A stretch of 64,000 nt of DNA from Chara braunii (taxonomy: Eukaryota; Streptophyta; Charophyceae; Charales; Characeae): the NCBI GenBank assembly GCA_003427395.1, contig BFEA01000220.1:788404-852403 (forward strand), read 5' to 3'. The translations under genes and the position numbers were made by a program. Positions within the stretch are counted from its first letter, which is position 1, and each line of letters opens with the position of its first letter. The notes below the pieces were generated by a model that did not search any database, was not told the DNA's origin, and was given only the letters and a program-made list of their open reading frames with translations. Shown in pieces: positions 62,389 through 64,000 of the stretch.

Positions 62389-63739
62389 TCATTGCTGGGC
62401 AATGTGCAAGTGCTCTGTGTCCCGCTGCAGCGTCCCCAATTCCAATTCTAGATGTGACAGGTCAGGGGGCTCTGGTTGGATAGGGCCATGGGGGGACGAC
62501 AGTTGTCGATCAATTCCGTCTACCGACTGGTTCGGTCGCCGGTAGGCGGTTGCATCTGTGACCTCCTTTGGTCGGGCACAATCCAGGGTGTGTTGTTCCT
62601 TTATCCCGGGTATGACCGACTGTTGGGGGGCCGGTTTTGGAGTGGGAACGCTCGGTTGTGCGACATGGATGAACTTCTTTTCTCCTGTGATCTGAGAGAC
62701 CACTTCTACCACGCGAGACGACATTCCCGAAATTTCAGTTGTAGATTGCCCAGCCGCGTCCAGGCCGTGACTCACCTCACCATCAGCGCGACAGGCTTTG
62801 TGTAAAGCAGTGTAGACGGTGGATGTTGGTGATCGCCGTGGAGGCCGCTTGTCAGTGTCCGTATCTGCGCCCCTATGAAGAGGGAAAGCAGCGCCTTTTA
62901 TCTTCAAGTTATTGAGCAGCGAGTTAGCTTTGAGCCACATTTGTTGTGGCGACTGGGGATTTGGTTCCCCTCTGTCGTGTTGCGGTTCGGTCGTTTCTTG
63001 CGTGAGGACCAATGCCTGCCCGTCAGTCATTTCTTGCGCGAGAACCAATGCCTGGCCCGCCTGTACTGGCCCTTCGGGATTTGTGCTGGCTTTCAAGTCT
63101 CCGCAGTTCAGTTCCGAGTAGTGTGAATCGGGCACAGTCAAGGGGGGGCGAGCTATCTGTCCCAGGCTCCGAGCTTTGAGGCCTTTATGGTCTGAGTGGG
63201 GTGCACCCTGAGCGGAGGAGGGCAGTTCATTGTTGTCCCTGTTGCGGTCCAGTGCCTGGCCCTCGGCCGTTTCTTGCACGGGAACCAATGGCTGGCACTC
63301 TTGTACTGGCCCTTTAGAGTTCGTGCCAGCATTCTGGCCTCCGCTGTTCAGTCCCGGGTGGTGTGAATCAACCCCAGACACGGGGGGGCGAGGCATCTGT
63401 CCCGGGCTGTGAGCCTGAAGGCCTTTGTGGTTTGAGTGGGGTGCACTCTTAGAGGAGGAGGGCAGCCCGTTCTTGCCCCCGTTCCAGACCGGCCGTTCGT
63501 CCCTCCGAGGCTCAGTTGCTTGTATCATAGTCCAGGCGCCGAGTCCTCCATCTGATCTGAGTTACTGTCAGTTCGGGGGGATGAAGATGACTCCCCTTGG
63601 ACCAAATTATCGGTTCCTTTGTGGACCGAATTTAGCGTGGTCTGTGGGGAGGAGGTTATAAGGGCAGGAGACGGTTTCGGGTTTCCTTGTCCCTGGTTCG
63701 AGGCTCCGTCCATATGTGGGTCCGGGTCCGGCTCAGCCT
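62389..63739 (-). pseudogene. LINE ORF1, N-terminal Ser/Pro/Gln-rich part
   Basis: A 379-codon frame (63528-62389) preceded out of frame by 63713-63525 (MDGASNQGQGNPKPSPALIT). It holds an internal near-repeat: SHHPGLNSGGQNAGTNSKGP..QETAEGQAL and SHYSELNCGDLKASTNPEGP..QEMTDGQAL (about 63400-63290 and 63160-63000). After a basic PPRRSPTSTVYTALHKACRA segment it ends DLSHLELELGTLQRDTEHLH. No nucleic-acid-binding motif was recognised. The 63528 start overlaps the previous frame, so a frameshift is likely near there. Confidence 0.6.
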
Positions 63740-64000
63740 CCGGGGAAGGTGCGGGATCCTGACCGCCCTATTTGCGATTCGGCCTTCCATCCCCCTACGC
63801 CGCGTGGCATGAGGCAGGCGCAGTCGGGACGGGACTAGCCATTGGACGTAGGTCCCGATCCTTTACTCCTCCGCCCTTCTTCACTTTGGTCGTCATTGCG
63901 TCGTCCCGGGAGCCCTGTCGTCCCTTCTGATCTGGGTCAATGGCATTCGGGGGGGTTGTATGTGCTTCCCTTTGGACCTGGGTTTTAACGTCGTTGCATT
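63740..64000. other. Right edge, probably LINE 5' region
   Basis: C/G-rich sequence with no clear frame. It may be the 5' UTR or missing N-terminus of ORF1; the window ends before a boundary is visible. Confidence 0.4.

Larger units (their letters stand above)
55419..63739 (-). mobile_element. Degenerate L1-like LINE
   Basis: On the minus strand: an ORF1-type region (63.7-60.5 kb: Ser/Pro/Gln-rich, glutamine-rich stretch, conserved C-terminal domain), then ORF2 with APE endonuclease (60.06-59.0), linker, reverse transcriptase (58.8-56.9), zinc-knuckle region (56.9-56.1), and a C-terminal tail to 55.44, ending in telomere-like repeats. APE plus RT plus a CCHC-type end is the L1-like plan. Several stops and shifts make it inactive. 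The 5' end may extend beyond the window. Confidence 0.88.

Overview
This looks like nuclear DNA of a plant-lineage eukaryote, most likely a streptophyte green alga with a large repeat-filled genome (a charophyte such as Chara is my guess from the style of the repeats, not a proven assignment). The signs are long (GA)n and (CT)n tracts, tRNA-derived SINEs, U6 snRNA retro-copies, foldback elements, a Ty3-type pol, an LTR element with a plant-type primer-binding site, an L1-like LINE, and one very long exon beginning with a plant-type ELHRLYRVQ motif. A few N runs mark assembly gaps.

Layout. 1-12.3 kb is intergenic: microsatellites, minisatellites, five tRNA-related retroposons, two U6-like fragments, a 114-bp foldback element and a small terminal-inverted-repeat (TIR) element. 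12.37-17.71 kb (+) is the only convincing cellular gene, a single exon of about 1,778 codons, low in complexity, with a 15-alanine run. 17.7-29 kb is again repeats. It includes three TIR elements with 3-bp target duplications read directly from the sequence, one nested in another that itself sits in a tandem array, plus a roughly 275-bp imperfect palindrome. 29.4-38.6 kb holds no gene I can support but is dense in short perfect hairpins. Among them is an array of about ten hairpins (31.35-32.15 kb) whose loop-proximal sequence is constant while the stems vary in a compensatory way.

38.9-45.6 kb (-) is a decayed Ty3-type element: protease, reverse transcriptase, RNase H, zinc-binding and integrase modules. 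About 300 bp beyond the integrase, on the same strand, comes a Gag-like and coiled-coil region, which is not the usual order. 45.6-55.15 kb (-) holds an LTR element: a roughly 4.0-kb LTR with TGTCG...CGACA ends, a primer-binding site, and an internal part with an unusual chain of small ORFs. Two of these are tandem paralogues (about half identical), and the chain overlaps as ATGA and ATGGTTAG. A diverged second copy of the LTR start lies at 48.2 kb. 55.4-64 kb (-) is a degenerate LINE (ORF1, APE endonuclease, RT, zinc knuckle) whose last reading frame stops inside a telomere-like 3' tract.

How the parts relate. Most premature stops in the Ty3 and LINE copies fit C-to-T (or G-to-A) changes, as expected for methylated, silenced transposons. 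The small overlapping ORFs in the LTR element carry no such stops, which makes them the best candidate for an undescribed coding system. The hairpin array is the best candidate for an undescribed noncoding system. No search or folding software was run; all identities are by eye.
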